Shown here piece after piece: positions 6,661-14,006 of a stretch of DNA of 40,198 nt; the stretch's first letter is position 1; each line of letters begins with the position of its first letter. The notes under the pieces are model-generated. The model made no database searches, had not been told where the DNA came from, and saw nothing but the letters and a program-made list of their open reading frames with translations. A program made the position numbers and the translations under genes. Source of the DNA: Natronolimnohabitans innermongolicus JCM 12255 (lineage in GTDB: Archaea > Halobacteriota > Halobacteria > Halobacteriales > Natrialbaceae); contig NZ_AOHZ01000096.1 in assembly GCF_000337215.1 (NCBI RefSeq), positions 25,517 to 65,714 of the forward strand, in the 5' to 3' direction.

Positions 6661-6891
6661 ATGGAGCAGCAGTCTGCCGGGCCGGCACGGCCCTCGACTC
6701 ACGAACGAGCGCGTGAGACGACCTCGTGTTGCGTCTGCGACGCGACGATCGGCCCTCGAGAGCGGCGACTCACGTGGCGGGTTCGCGACGGCGCGGACGT
6801 CTTCGAGTACCACTACTGTAGCGACGCCTGTTTCTCGTTGACGAACCGACCGTCGGGACGCAGAAGCGGGAATCTCGAGTCGACTGGCTGA
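6661..6891 (+). CDS. Small Cys-rich, probably zinc-binding protein
   Basis: A 76-residue protein (MEQQSAGPARP...) with a CCVC pair near residues 25-28 and a CSDAC pair near 51-55. Spacing and context (CCVCDATIGPRERRLTW ... YHYCSDACFSL) suggest one treble-clef or TRASH-like zinc site, familiar from small haloarchaeal proteins of unknown function. The start is uncertain: an in-frame ATG at 6607 would add 18 residues (MRNVIHPTTLDAV). I prefer 6661, because the AT-rich sequence at 6595-6622 looks like a promoter and the added residues are not recognisable. Residues before 6607 would be a translation of palindromic element A and are rejected. Function unknown. Confidence 0.62.
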   Translation: MEQQSAGPARPSTHERARETTSCCVCDATIGPRERRLTWRVRDGADVFEYHYCSDACFSLTNRPSGRRSGNLESTG

Positions 6892-7003
6892 TAGCTTTCG
6901 ACGGTTCGTAACCGAACCGTTCGCGGCAGCGTACGACGATAGACACTCGTCGAATACTGTCAACGGAACTGATATGTGGGCCGCTTCCTTTCTTTCGGTT
7001 GAG

Positions 7004-8149
7004 ATGGCACTCGAGCGACGGAACCTCCTTCGGCTCACCGGCGCAGCTGCGGTCGCATCGACCGCGGGTCTGGCCGGCTGTCTTGGGGGATCGGACGACG
7101 AGAACGGAAGCGGCGACGACCCGACCAGCAGTCAGTCGGCACCGTACCGAAACTGGCTCGCCTCGACCGACGACGACGCGGTGTTCGTCGCGCACCTCGA
7201 CTGGAGCGGCCTCGAGGCCCTCGAGAACGGCGACTCCGAGTCCGTGATCGGCGGCGAGGACGCCGACGATGAGGACCAGGACCTCGACGACGGGGAAACG
7301 CCGTTGGAGGATGAAGAAGACCTGCTGCTGGCCGCACCGCTGATGGGGACGTTTTTCGTCGCGGTCGGGACACTCGGTCTGCTGGGAACGGGCCTCGAGG
7401 AACTGCTCGACAGCGAGGACGACACGGGCGGCGAGGACGACTCCACCGCCGACGATGCGGACGGGGACCCCGCCGACTTCGAGACGACCGTCGACGACGT
7501 GTTCTGGGTCAACGACGCGTACGTGATCACCGGCGACGTCGAGACGGACGAGATCCACGAGATCCTGACCGAGGACCCGGACGACGAGTTCGGCATGAAG
7601 ACCGTCTACGAACCGACCGACGAAATCGGCGGCTTCGACATCTACGAACCCGTCGAGGACGACTCGGCCTTTACGTCGACGGAGGACGCGATCGCCGTCG
7701 GCGAGGACGCAATCGCGCTCTCGATGGGGTCCGAGGGCGAGCCGACCGACGATCTTCGTGGCCCTCTCGAGGCCTACAGCGGCGATGGCGACCGTGCGGT
7801 CGACGAACACGACGATCTGTCGTGGCTTCTCGAGACGGCCGGGTCCGGTCACGTCGCGTTCGGAGCGTTCGGCGATCTCGAGAACGAAGAGGACCTCGAG
7901 ATCGGCGACGACGAGGATCACGACGAACTGGCCGGCGCGACCGGCTTTTTCGGCTCGATGTCGGTCGAGAGCGAATCGGAGTCGTCGCTCGCGTTCGCGG
8001 CCGTCTTCGACGAACTCGACGACGACCAGGAAGCCGAACTCTCGGCGGAACTGGGCACGTCGACTACCGACGCCGACCTCGAGTTCGACGCCGACCGCGT
8101 GAGTGCAACGGCGACCTGGGACGAGAACGCGCTCGCGGGATCCGACTAG
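7004..8149 (+). CDS. Tat-exported acidic lipoprotein, paralogue 1
   Basis: A 381-residue protein. The N-terminus has a twin-arginine motif (ERRNLLRL, R5-R6), a short hydrophobic stretch and a lipobox LAGC with acceptor Cys26, the usual pattern for a haloarchaeal Tat lipoprotein anchored outside the membrane. An Asp/Glu/Ser/Gly-rich spacer follows. The remaining domain is unrecognised, but shares blocks with the next gene: NWLASTDDDAVFVAHLDW, the VITGDVETDEIHEIL block, EPTDEIGGFDIYEP, a DDLSWLLETAG block, and a C-terminal RVSATATW. The ATG at 7004 is preferred over 6974, because it places the RR motif normally. It is probably a substrate-free structural or sensory surface protein, but no function can be assigned. 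Confidence 0.82.
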   Translation: MALERRNLLRLTGAAAVASTAGLAGCLGGSDDENGSGDDPTSSQSAPYRNWLASTDDDAVFVAHLDWSGLEALENGDSESVIGGEDADDEDQDLDDGETPLEDEEDLLLAAPLMGTFFVAVGTLGLLGTGLEELLDSEDDTGGEDDSTADDADGDPADFETTVDDVFWVNDAYVITGDVETDEIHEILTEDPDDEFGMKTVYEPTDEIGGFDIYEPVEDDSAFTSTEDAIAVGEDAIALSMGSEGEPTDDLRGPLEAYSGDGDRAVDEHDDLSWLLETAGSGHVAFGAFGDLENEEDLEIGDDEDHDELAGATGFFGSMSVESESESSLAFAAVFDELDDDQEAELSAELGTSTTDADLEFDADRVSATATWDENALAGSD

Positions 8150-8158
8150 GACGGCGAA

Positions 8159-8242
8159 TATAGTAGTCAGTGAACGCCACTGCACACCCGACCGCAGGAT
8201 GGCGTTGCGATCGGTGTGTACATCGTTTCACTGACTACGATA
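8159..8242. repeat. Dispersed intergenic palindromic element, copy B
   Basis: The core 8176-8225 matches copy A at about 42 of 50 positions (GCCACTGCACACCCGACCG ... GCGATCGGTGTGTACATCG). Its outer arms (8159-8176 and 8224-8242, TAGTCAGTGAA pairing with TTTCACTGACTA) differ from the arms of copy A but are themselves almost fully complementary: 17 pairs, one mismatch, one bulge. It begins 10 bp after the stop of paralogue 1 and ends about 40 bp before the TATA box of paralogue 2, so it may act as a terminator. Confidence 0.8.
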
Positions 8243-8280
8243 GATCGTGCTGAACTCTCGCACGTTACCGAATGCTAACG

Positions 8281-8289
8281 TATTTATTA
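8281..8289 (+). promoter_or_regulatory. TATA box of lipoprotein paralogue 2
   Basis: TATTTATTA is centred 26 bp before the ATG at 8311, implying a leaderless mRNA and selecting that ATG over the upstream in-frame ATG at 8272. The gene therefore has its own promoter after element B. Confidence 0.7.
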
Positions 8290-8310
8290 GTTCACTTTGT
8301 TCACGTCAGC

Positions 8311-9423
8311 ATGAATCTGAATCGGCGGGACGTGTTGCAATTCGGTTCCGCGGCCGCGGCGGCGTCAACGGTCGGACTCTCCGGCTGTCTCAGCGGGGAC
8401 GACGACGGCGCAACCGAAACCGGCGACGAAAACGACGCCGACGGTCTCGACTGGGACGACGGCGACTACCCGTCGTACGGGTCGTGGCTCCCGGCGGCCG
8501 AGGACGCCATGCTGGTGTCCATCGAGTGGGACGCCCTCGAGGACCTCGAGGCGTTCGAGGCGGGCGACCGAGGCGAGTCGAGCCGGAACGGCTCGGAAGA
8601 CGTCGAGAACGCTCTCGTGGCGGCGGACGACGGTCTGCTCTCGCTGCCGACGACCGGGGCGATGTCCGGGCTACAGACGCTGCAACTCGTCGACTACTCC
8701 AGTCGTGGGTTGGGGCGAGTCGTCGACGCCACCGACGCCGACTCCGCTCGAGACGACCTCGCCCGGGACGACCTCGAAACGAGCCTCGATCGACTGCTCG
8801 TCGTCAACGGAACGATCGTCTGTACCGGCGACGTCGAGACGGACGAACTCGAGGCCGAACTCACCACCTCGTCGTTCAGTTACGATCCGGAGTTCGACCC
8901 CACCGACGAAATCGGCGAATTCGCGATCTACGAGCTAGACGAGGCCGGTGTCGGCGCGACCGAGACGTTTGCCGTCAGTCCGGACGCGGTCGTCTATTCG
9001 AGCGGCAGTGATACGTCTCGGAGTGACGTGGTTCGTGTGGTCGAAGCCAAAACGGGCGAGCGCAACCGCTTCGCCGACGAAATCGAGCGCTTCGGCTGGC
9101 TGCTCGAGACGGTCGGCGAGGGAGAGATCGTGTTCGCACAGTACGGCGACGACGAGACGGACGACAGCGCTGAAACGGACGACGAACCCGACGCGGCCGA
9201 CGGATTCGCCAGCGCGCTCACGTTCGACGGCGACGGCGGTGCGAGCGCCGAGGCCGCACTGGTCTTTACCGACGGTGACGGCGGCGAGAGCGATGTCGAC
9301 GAGGACGAGGGGTTCGGTCACTCCGCCGACGACGTCGAATTCGGGGACGAGAACGAGAGTCAGCGCGGAACCGTCTCGGCGACGTGGGACGATCTCGCGG
9401 CCACGCTCGAGACCGGCGACTGA
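8311..9423 (+). CDS. Tat-exported acidic lipoprotein, paralogue 2
   Basis: A 370-residue Tat lipoprotein: NRRDVLQFG (R5-R6), an Ala-rich hydrophobic stretch, and lipobox LSGC with Cys26. An acidic spacer follows, then the domain seen in the preceding gene: SYGSWLPAAEDAMLVSIEWDAL, the CTGDVETDELEAEL block, DPTDEIGEFAIYEL, RFGWLLETVGEGEIVF and C-terminal GTVSATW. Identity to paralogue 1 is moderate and spread along the protein, so this is an old tandem duplication rather than a recent copy. An independent promoter (8281) and the palindrome between the two genes suggest separate regulation. The domain is unrecognised and its function unknown. Confidence 0.83.
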   Translation: MNLNRRDVLQFGSAAAAASTVGLSGCLSGDDDGATETGDENDADGLDWDDGDYPSYGSWLPAAEDAMLVSIEWDALEDLEAFEAGDRGESSRNGSEDVENALVAADDGLLSLPTTGAMSGLQTLQLVDYSSRGLGRVVDATDADSARDDLARDDLETSLDRLLVVNGTIVCTGDVETDELEAELTTSSFSYDPEFDPTDEIGEFAIYELDEAGVGATETFAVSPDAVVYSSGSDTSRSDVVRVVEAKTGERNRFADEIERFGWLLETVGEGEIVFAQYGDDETDDSAETDDEPDAADGFASALTFDGDGGASAEAALVFTDGDGGESDVDEDEGFGHSADDVEFGDENESQRGTVSATWDDLAATLETGD

Positions 9424-9534
9424 TCGGCGCGACTCGACGTCGACATCTGACCGCGTTCGCTCGAGATAGCGGCTCCCACCGCTGCTCGAGGACGCGGCTC
9501 TCGACTCGCTCGAAAAACCTGTACCAAAAACGGC

Positions 9535-10329
9535 TCAGAACGGGAACAGCGAGTCCGCCTCGAGGTCCCGCTCGATCAGTTCGATCTCGTGGCCGTCTTG
9601 AGCTTTCGTGAACGCGTACATGTTGTCGTTGCTCTCGGGATCGCGGTACTCCGGCGCCTCGCGCTCGAGCAGCGTTTCCCAGTCCTCCTGCAGATTGTCG
9701 ACGCGGATACAGAGGTGCCCCCAGCCGTTTTCTTGCTCGTAGGTGCGGCCGTCGTAGTTGTAGGTGAGTTCGAGTGACATCGCTTCGGGGGCGGCGTCTT
9801 CGGGTTCGACGAAGTAGTTCGCGAAGGTGTCGGCCTCCCAGCGGCGGGTCGACTCGTACTCGAACTTGCGGGTCCAGTAGCCCAGCGCTTCGTCGGCGTC
9901 CTCGACGCGGATCATCGTGTGGTCGAGCGACCAGAGCGCGCCCTCGTCGGGGTCGCGCTGGACGATCTCGATCTCGTGGCCGTCGGGGTCTTTAACGAAC
10001 GCGTAGCGACCGCCGCAGGATTCGGGGTCGCGGTAGTCCTCGACGCCCTCGTCCATCAGTTGCTGGTAGTAGTCCTCGAGTTCGTCCTCGGGGACTCGGA
10101 CGGCGATATGGCCCCAGGCGTCGCCGATCTCGACGTCCTCGCCCTCGTTGTGGGTAATCTCGAGCATCGCACCCTCCTCGTGCATCTCCTCGGGGCCGAG
10201 GTAGACGATGGTGAAGCCGTCGCCCTCGAACCGGTCTTTCTCCTCGTACTCGAGGTGGGTCTGGTACCAGTCGAGCGACTCCTCGAGATCCGAGACGCGG
10301 ATCATCGTGTGGTCGAGCGTTCCGTCCAT
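9535..10329 (-). CDS. Two-domain VOC / glyoxalase-like metalloprotein
   Basis: A 264-residue protein of two tandem vicinal-oxygen-chelate modules. Module 1 has H7 (LDHTMIRV), E57 (MLEITHN), H74 (WGHIAVRV) and E121 (HEIEIVQ). Module 2 has H137, E187 (SLELTYN), H205 (WGHLCIRV) and E250. Both modules thus keep the His-Glu-His-Glu metal set of glyoxalase I enzymes, and each also has DPDGHEI or QDGHEI. The closest annotation is lactoylglutathione lyase-like. Haloarchaea lack glutathione, so the natural substrate (perhaps a gamma-glutamylcysteine hemithioacetal, or another VOC substrate) is unknown. Haloarchaea usually annotate this as VOC family. Start ATG at 10327-10329. It is convergent with the lipoprotein gene. 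Confidence 0.85.
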   Translation of the reverse strand: MDGTLDHTMIRVSDLEESLDWYQTHLEYEEKDRFEGDGFTIVYLGPEEMHEEGAMLEITHNEGEDVEIGDAWGHIAVRVPEDELEDYYQQLMDEGVEDYRDPESCGGRYAFVKDPDGHEIEIVQRDPDEGALWSLDHTMIRVEDADEALGYWTRKFEYESTRRWEADTFANYFVEPEDAAPEAMSLELTYNYDGRTYEQENGWGHLCIRVDNLQEDWETLLEREAPEYRDPESNDNMYAFTKAQDGHEIELIERDLEADSLFPF

Positions 10330-10399
10330 ACGCGAACGGACGGTTGCGGGCTCAAAAAGCGTGGCGAAGGCGTGGTCTACAGAGAAAGCAAGGCGAGTG

Positions 10400-10476
10400 C
10401 CTCGGGGTCATACGGAAGACTTCGTCTTCCGTGATGACGAGACGTCGAAGGCGTCTCGAACCACTTGACCCCGAGG
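10400..10476. repeat. Three-way-junction-like inverted repeat (element end)
   Basis: Outer stem CCTCGGGGTCA (10400-10410) with TGACCCCGAGG (10466-10476), 11 bp perfect. Inside are two smaller perfect hairpins: ACGGAAGAC / GTCTTCCGT around TTC (10412-10432), and CGAGACG / CGTCTCG around a 7-nt loop (10438-10458). As single-stranded DNA or RNA this would fold as a three-way junction. Confidence 0.8.
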
Positions 10477-10489
10477 GTGAAGCCGACAC

Positions 10490-10630
10490 TTAGACGTGTT
10501 CTGTTCGTTCGATATACCGCTCGATCGTCTCTGTTGAGACGGTTTCCGCAGTTCCGATGTAGTACGACCGCTCCCAGAATCCACCGCCCCACAGATACTC
10601 CTCAAAGAACGACTCGTGCTGTTCCCAAGA
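10490..10630 (-). pseudogene. tnpA: C-terminal fragment of an IS200/IS605 TnpA transposase
   Basis: Read on the minus strand, the frame ending at TAA (10492-10490) gives WEQHESFFEEYLWGGGFW, then ERSYYIGTAETV, then a final ERYIERTEHV. This is the conserved C-terminal part of IS200-type TnpA, including the YLWGGGFW block and the helix that carries the catalytic tyrosine (ERYI). The HUH motif and everything N-terminal are missing. Upstream of Trp the reading frame runs into the 10636-10658 hairpin, so the gene is truncated by internal deletion. It cannot be an active transposase alone. The tail shows no frameshift, which suggests fairly recent deletion or retention for end function. Confidence 0.75.
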
Positions 10631-10635
10631 CAGAA

Positions 10636-10658
10636 GCCTCGGGGCTTGACCCCGAGGC
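10636..10658 (-). terminator. Perfect hairpin after the NhaC gene, also an element end
   Basis: GCCTCGGGG / CCCCGAGGC, 9 bp around CTTGA. It begins four bases past the NhaC stop codon (10662-10664 on the minus strand). It is therefore both the end of the IS-like relic and a potential transcription terminator for the antiporter mRNA. Confidence 0.55.
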
Positions 10659-10661
10659 GGT

Positions 10662-12359
10662 TCACTCGGTGCGTTCGAGGTCGGTCCCGGCGTCTCCGGT
10701 CGCCTGCTCCTCGAGCGAGGACGCCTTCGGATCGACGCCGCGGCGGCGCGCGTCGAGCTCCGAGAGCGCGTAGACGAGCGCGACCAGCAGGACAGCCCCC
10801 AGCGGGAGGAACACGAACCACGGGACGCCGAAGAAGCCGTAGAGCGCGTAACAGAGGAGCACGACGACCAGTACGGTGGCCGCGTAGTACAGCTGCGTCC
10901 GGATGTGGTCGATGAGGTCGGCTCCAGTGAACGTCGAGGAGAGCACCGAGGTGTCCGAGATCGGCGACGTGTGGTCGCCGAAGATCGCGCCCGAGAACAC
11001 CGCGCCGACGACCACGGGCATCAGTTCGAAGGTTCCGGTGAGGTCGTAGGCGACGGTGATCGCGATCGGCGTGACGATCCCCATCGTCGCCCACGACGAT
11101 CCCATTGTGAACGCGACGAAGGCGGCGACGAGCAGGACGACGATCGGCAACACGGCGGGCGAGACGACGCCCTCCGCGGCGGCGGCGACGTACTCGCCAG
11201 TACCGAGGTCCTCGGCGACCGCGCTGATCGCCCACGCGAGGACGAGCACCGTCACCGCGGTCAGCATGATGTTGAAGCCGTCGAGGACCGTCTCGACGCT
11301 GTTCCCGAGATCGAAGAGGTCGTAGTAGAGCCCGATGAGGATGGCGGTCGCCACCATCGCGAACGAGCCCCAGACGAGCGCGGCCGCGAAGTCGCCGGCG
11401 CCGACGACGTCGACGAGCACCTGGAGGAGCCCCTCGTCGTCGATGGCTCCCTCGAGCGTGGTCGGCGCGCCCGCCTCGGCCTGTTCGTCGACCCACGCGC
11501 CGTAGCCGGTCTGGAACGCGCCGGCGAGGGTGACCGTGATCAGCACGACGATCGGCGCGAAGAACGTCCGGAGCATCGGTCGCTTCTCGATCGGCGCGCC
11601 GAGGTCTTTCTCGACCTCCTGGAGCGGCTGGGCGTCGTCGCGGGTCACCTTCCCCGTCTGCCACGAGCGGTGTTCGGCGGTCAGCATCTCGCCATAGTCC
11701 CGTCGGGTGAGGACGATGATCCCGACCATCAGGATCGCCAGCAGCGCGTAGGTGTTAAAGGGGATCGAGCCGACGAACGTCTCGAACGCGCCGGGCGCGT
11801 CCCCGGCCGCGACGCCGTCGCGGTTCTCGACTAAGCTCTCGTATCCCTCGTCGATCATCGACAGCTGAAACGCGACCCAGCTCGAGAGGCCGATCGTCGC
11901 GACGGGCGCGGCCGTCGAGTCGACGATGTAGGAGAGCTTCTCGCGGGAGATTCGCATCTGATCGGAGATCTCGCGCATCGTGGAGCCGACGATGGCCGTG
12001 TTGGCGTAGTCGTCGAAGAACATGAGCATCCCCAGGACCCACGTCGTCAGCCCGGTGTTGCGCTGGGTCTCGAGTCGACTGGTCGCCCAGTCGCGGACGG
12101 CCAGTGCGCCGCCGAGGCGCCAGATCAGCGCGACGCCGGACCCCAACAGGAGGGTGAACACGAGGATGTTCGCGTGGAACACGTCGCCGATCGATTCGGT
12201 GATCCACTCGAAGGTCCGTCCGATACCGAGGCTTCCGGTCGCGATCACCCCGCCCGACCAGATCCCGAGGAACAGCGACAGGATCGGCCGCCGAGTGACG
12301 ATTGCGAGCGCAATCGCCAACAGCGGCGGGACGAGCGAAACCGCTCCAAACTCAGACAT
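10662..12359 (-). CDS. nhaC: NhaC-family Na+/H+ antiporter
   Basis: A 565-residue polytopic membrane protein with roughly 11-13 hydrophobic segments. The N-terminus has PPLLAIALAIVTRRPILSLFLGIWSGG. Motifs typical of NhaC-family antiporters are seen: LMFFDDYANTAIVGSTMR, SREKLSYIVDSTAAPVATIGLSSW, FTMGSSWATMGIVTPIAI, and FSGAIFGDHTSPISDTSVLSS, which are proposed ion-path regions. It probably exports Na+ in exchange for H+ and matters for salt and pH balance. The C-terminus is a short acidic cytoplasmic tail. A loop of about 60 residues (TRRDYGEMLTAEHRS to EKRPML) separates the two halves. A second NhaC-family gene lies at 27581-29152. The true substrate could also be an organic anion or amino acid, since this superfamily is broad. 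Confidence 0.88.
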   Translation of the reverse strand: MSEFGAVSLVPPLLAIALAIVTRRPILSLFLGIWSGGVIATGSLGIGRTFEWITESIGDVFHANILVFTLLLGSGVALIWRLGGALAVRDWATSRLETQRNTGLTTWVLGMLMFFDDYANTAIVGSTMREISDQMRISREKLSYIVDSTAAPVATIGLSSWVAFQLSMIDEGYESLVENRDGVAAGDAPGAFETFVGSIPFNTYALLAILMVGIIVLTRRDYGEMLTAEHRSWQTGKVTRDDAQPLQEVEKDLGAPIEKRPMLRTFFAPIVVLITVTLAGAFQTGYGAWVDEQAEAGAPTTLEGAIDDEGLLQVLVDVVGAGDFAAALVWGSFAMVATAILIGLYYDLFDLGNSVETVLDGFNIMLTAVTVLVLAWAISAVAEDLGTGEYVAAAAEGVVSPAVLPIVVLLVAAFVAFTMGSSWATMGIVTPIAITVAYDLTGTFELMPVVVGAVFSGAIFGDHTSPISDTSVLSSTFTGADLIDHIRTQLYYAATVLVVVLLCYALYGFFGVPWFVFLPLGAVLLVALVYALSELDARRRGVDPKASSLEEQATGDAGTDLERTE

Positions 12360-12663
12360 ATGTACTTACTCGATAGACGACCTGATAACGCTACTGATTA
12401 CGATGTTTTCGAAGAAGTTCTAGGGATTTTGTAGTTACTGAACTGATGTGAGTTCGACGCGCCGACAGTCGATCCTCGAGGCGGTGGGAGTCGCCGCTGG
12501 ACGCTGCTCCCGGTCGTGGGGACGGCGACTTCGGGCAGTATACTGTCGCGTCGGGGCACGTGCCGTGCGGACTCGGAGAGGCGATCGGCGCTCGAGTCTC
12601 TTCGGTTCTCGAGTCTCGAGCGGCGAAACGCACGGATCGCGGGTCGCAGAGCGCAGACGCGAC
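12360..12663. other. Intergenic region between the antiporter and the Drg GTPase genes
   Basis: About 300 bp. The part next to the antiporter start (12380-12440) is AT-rich and should contain its promoter (a weak GATAACGCTA lies about 27 bp upstream). One CTAG lies at 12420. The remaining GC-rich 200 bp show no credible gene, repeat or RNA. Confidence 0.5.
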
Positions 12664-13776
12664 TTATCGCCGCAGAATCAGCTTCAGCACGTCCTCGTCC
12701 TCGAGGACGTGGTCCGTCCCGACCTGCTGTTCGTCGTGGGTTGCGCTGGGGCCGGTCACGCGGGCGAAGCGGAATCGCTCTTCCATCTCGCCGCCGAGTT
12801 TCTCGATGGCCTCGCCGACGGTCGACCCCTCCTCGACGACCAGCGGCTCCTCCCAGTCGATGCCGCGGCCCGGCTTGTTCATGTAGACCCGGATCAGTCC
12901 GAGGTTGTCCCAGATGCGATCCTTGAGCGCCTCGAGGCCCTTCTCCTGTTCGGCGCTGATGAAGGTAACCGCCTCGGGGTCTAGGTCGCGCTCGCGGAGT
13001 TGCTCGTCGACGGTTTCCTTGTAGTCGGGCTCGATGAGGTCGACCTTGTTGACGCAGGTGATCGACGGGATGTACTCGCGGTTGTCCATCAGACCGTCGA
13101 CCAGCCGGTCGATGGAGACGTTCTCCTGCAGGTTCAGGTCCGCGTTGACGTAGCCCTGGTCGCGCAACACGTCCTTGATCGTCTGCTCGTCGAGATCCTG
13201 ATCGGTGCTCGAGGTGATCTTGATGCCGTCTTTGTGTTTCGGTCGGACGGTGACCCGCGGCTCGGTCTGATCGACGCGGATGTTGATGTCGTACAGCTCC
13301 TCCTGGAGCCGGTCGTACTGTTCAATCTCGAACACCGAGAGGACGTAGAGGATCAGATCGGCGTTGCGCACGACCGCCAGCACCTGCTGGCCGTCGCCCC
13401 GTCCCGACGCGGCGCCCTCGATCAGCCCGGGGACGTCGAGCAGCTGGATGTTCGCTCCCCGGTGGTTGAGCATCCCGGGGTTGACGTCCAGCGTCGTGAA
13501 CTCGTAGGAGCCCGTCTCGCTTTCGGCGTTGGTCAGCGAGTTCAGCAGCGAGGACTTGCCGACGCTCGGAAAGCCGACGAGGGCGACGGTCGCGTCGCCG
13601 TGTTTCTCGACGGAGTAACCGCCGCCGCCACCCGAGCCCGACTGCTGGGTCTCGAGTTTCTCCTTTTTCTCCGCGAGCTTGGACTTCAGACGCCCGATAT
13701 GGGCCTCTGTCGACTTGTTGTAGGGCGTGTTGGCGATTTCCTCTTCGATCTCCTCGATCTCCTCCTCGAGCCCCAT
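12664..13776 (-). CDS. drg: Drg/Obg-related GTP-binding protein with TGS domain
   Basis: A 370-residue GTPase of the archaeal/eukaryotic DRG family, thought to act with ribosomes or translation. Seen: N-terminal helical region GLEEEIEEIEEEIANTPYNKST; Gly-rich linker; G1 GFPSVGKSS (68-76); switch/G3 LLDVPGLIEGA; the G4 NKVD within TCVNKVDLIEP; G5-like FISAEQEKG. An inserted helical domain lies in the middle (DQTEPRVTVRPKHKDGIKI onward). A C-terminal TGS domain starts at about IRVYMNKPGRG and ends EDEDVLKLILRR. The ATG at 13774-13776 gives the standard MGLEEEIEEIE; the longer in-frame extension to 13992 is rejected. It is a conserved single-copy housekeeping gene. Confidence 0.94.
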   Translation of the reverse strand: MGLEEEIEEIEEEIANTPYNKSTEAHIGRLKSKLAEKKEKLETQQSGSGGGGGYSVEKHGDATVALVGFPSVGKSSLLNSLTNAESETGSYEFTTLDVNPGMLNHRGANIQLLDVPGLIEGAASGRGDGQQVLAVVRNADLILYVLSVFEIEQYDRLQEELYDINIRVDQTEPRVTVRPKHKDGIKITSSTDQDLDEQTIKDVLRDQGYVNADLNLQENVSIDRLVDGLMDNREYIPSITCVNKVDLIEPDYKETVDEQLRERDLDPEAVTFISAEQEKGLEALKDRIWDNLGLIRVYMNKPGRGIDWEEPLVVEEGSTVGEAIEKLGGEMEERFRFARVTGPSATHDEQQVGTDHVLEDEDVLKLILRR

Positions 13777-14006
13777 GTATCCGTATCCAACCGCCCGGGC
13801 CGAAAAACACTTTCGAGAACCGCACGGGACTGACCTGCGGTAGCGCCGGTCGCCGTTCGGTAGCGGACGACTCATACTACCTGGGGAGGGGCCGATCTGA
13901 GCGTCTGGAGTACGTCTCGCGGCTCGTTCGGGTAGTATCGAGTCCGAGCCGTGACGGTAGGGGCGCGATAACAATAGTCGGACGACCATCACAAATTCGT
14001 GAACGA

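Larger units (their letters stand above)
10400..10658. mobile_element. IS200/IS605-type relic with hairpin ends
   Basis: About 260 bp between the VOC gene and the NhaC gene. Each end carries the motif CCTCGGGGTCA or its complement in a hairpin: a perfect 9-bp stem at 10636-10658 and a larger branched structure at 10400-10476. Between them lies the C-terminal tail of a TnpA (Y1 HUH) transposase on the minus strand. Subterminal hairpins recognised by TnpA, and small derivatives retaining the ends plus a TnpA remnant, are known for this superfamily (compare haloarchaeal PATE elements). No tnpB is present. Exact ends and target site cannot be fixed, because these elements make no target duplication. 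Confidence 0.72.

Noticed and set aside
8224-8242. TTTCACTGA in the right arm of palindrome B, which resembles an ORB half.
   Set aside because: It pairs with the left arm of the element and lacks the ORB's following AAA and G-rich tail, so chance similarity is likelier.
9424-9534. Terminator or repeat between lipoprotein 2 and the VOC gene.
   Set aside because: No stable hairpin or T-run was found, only a short A-run near 9523.
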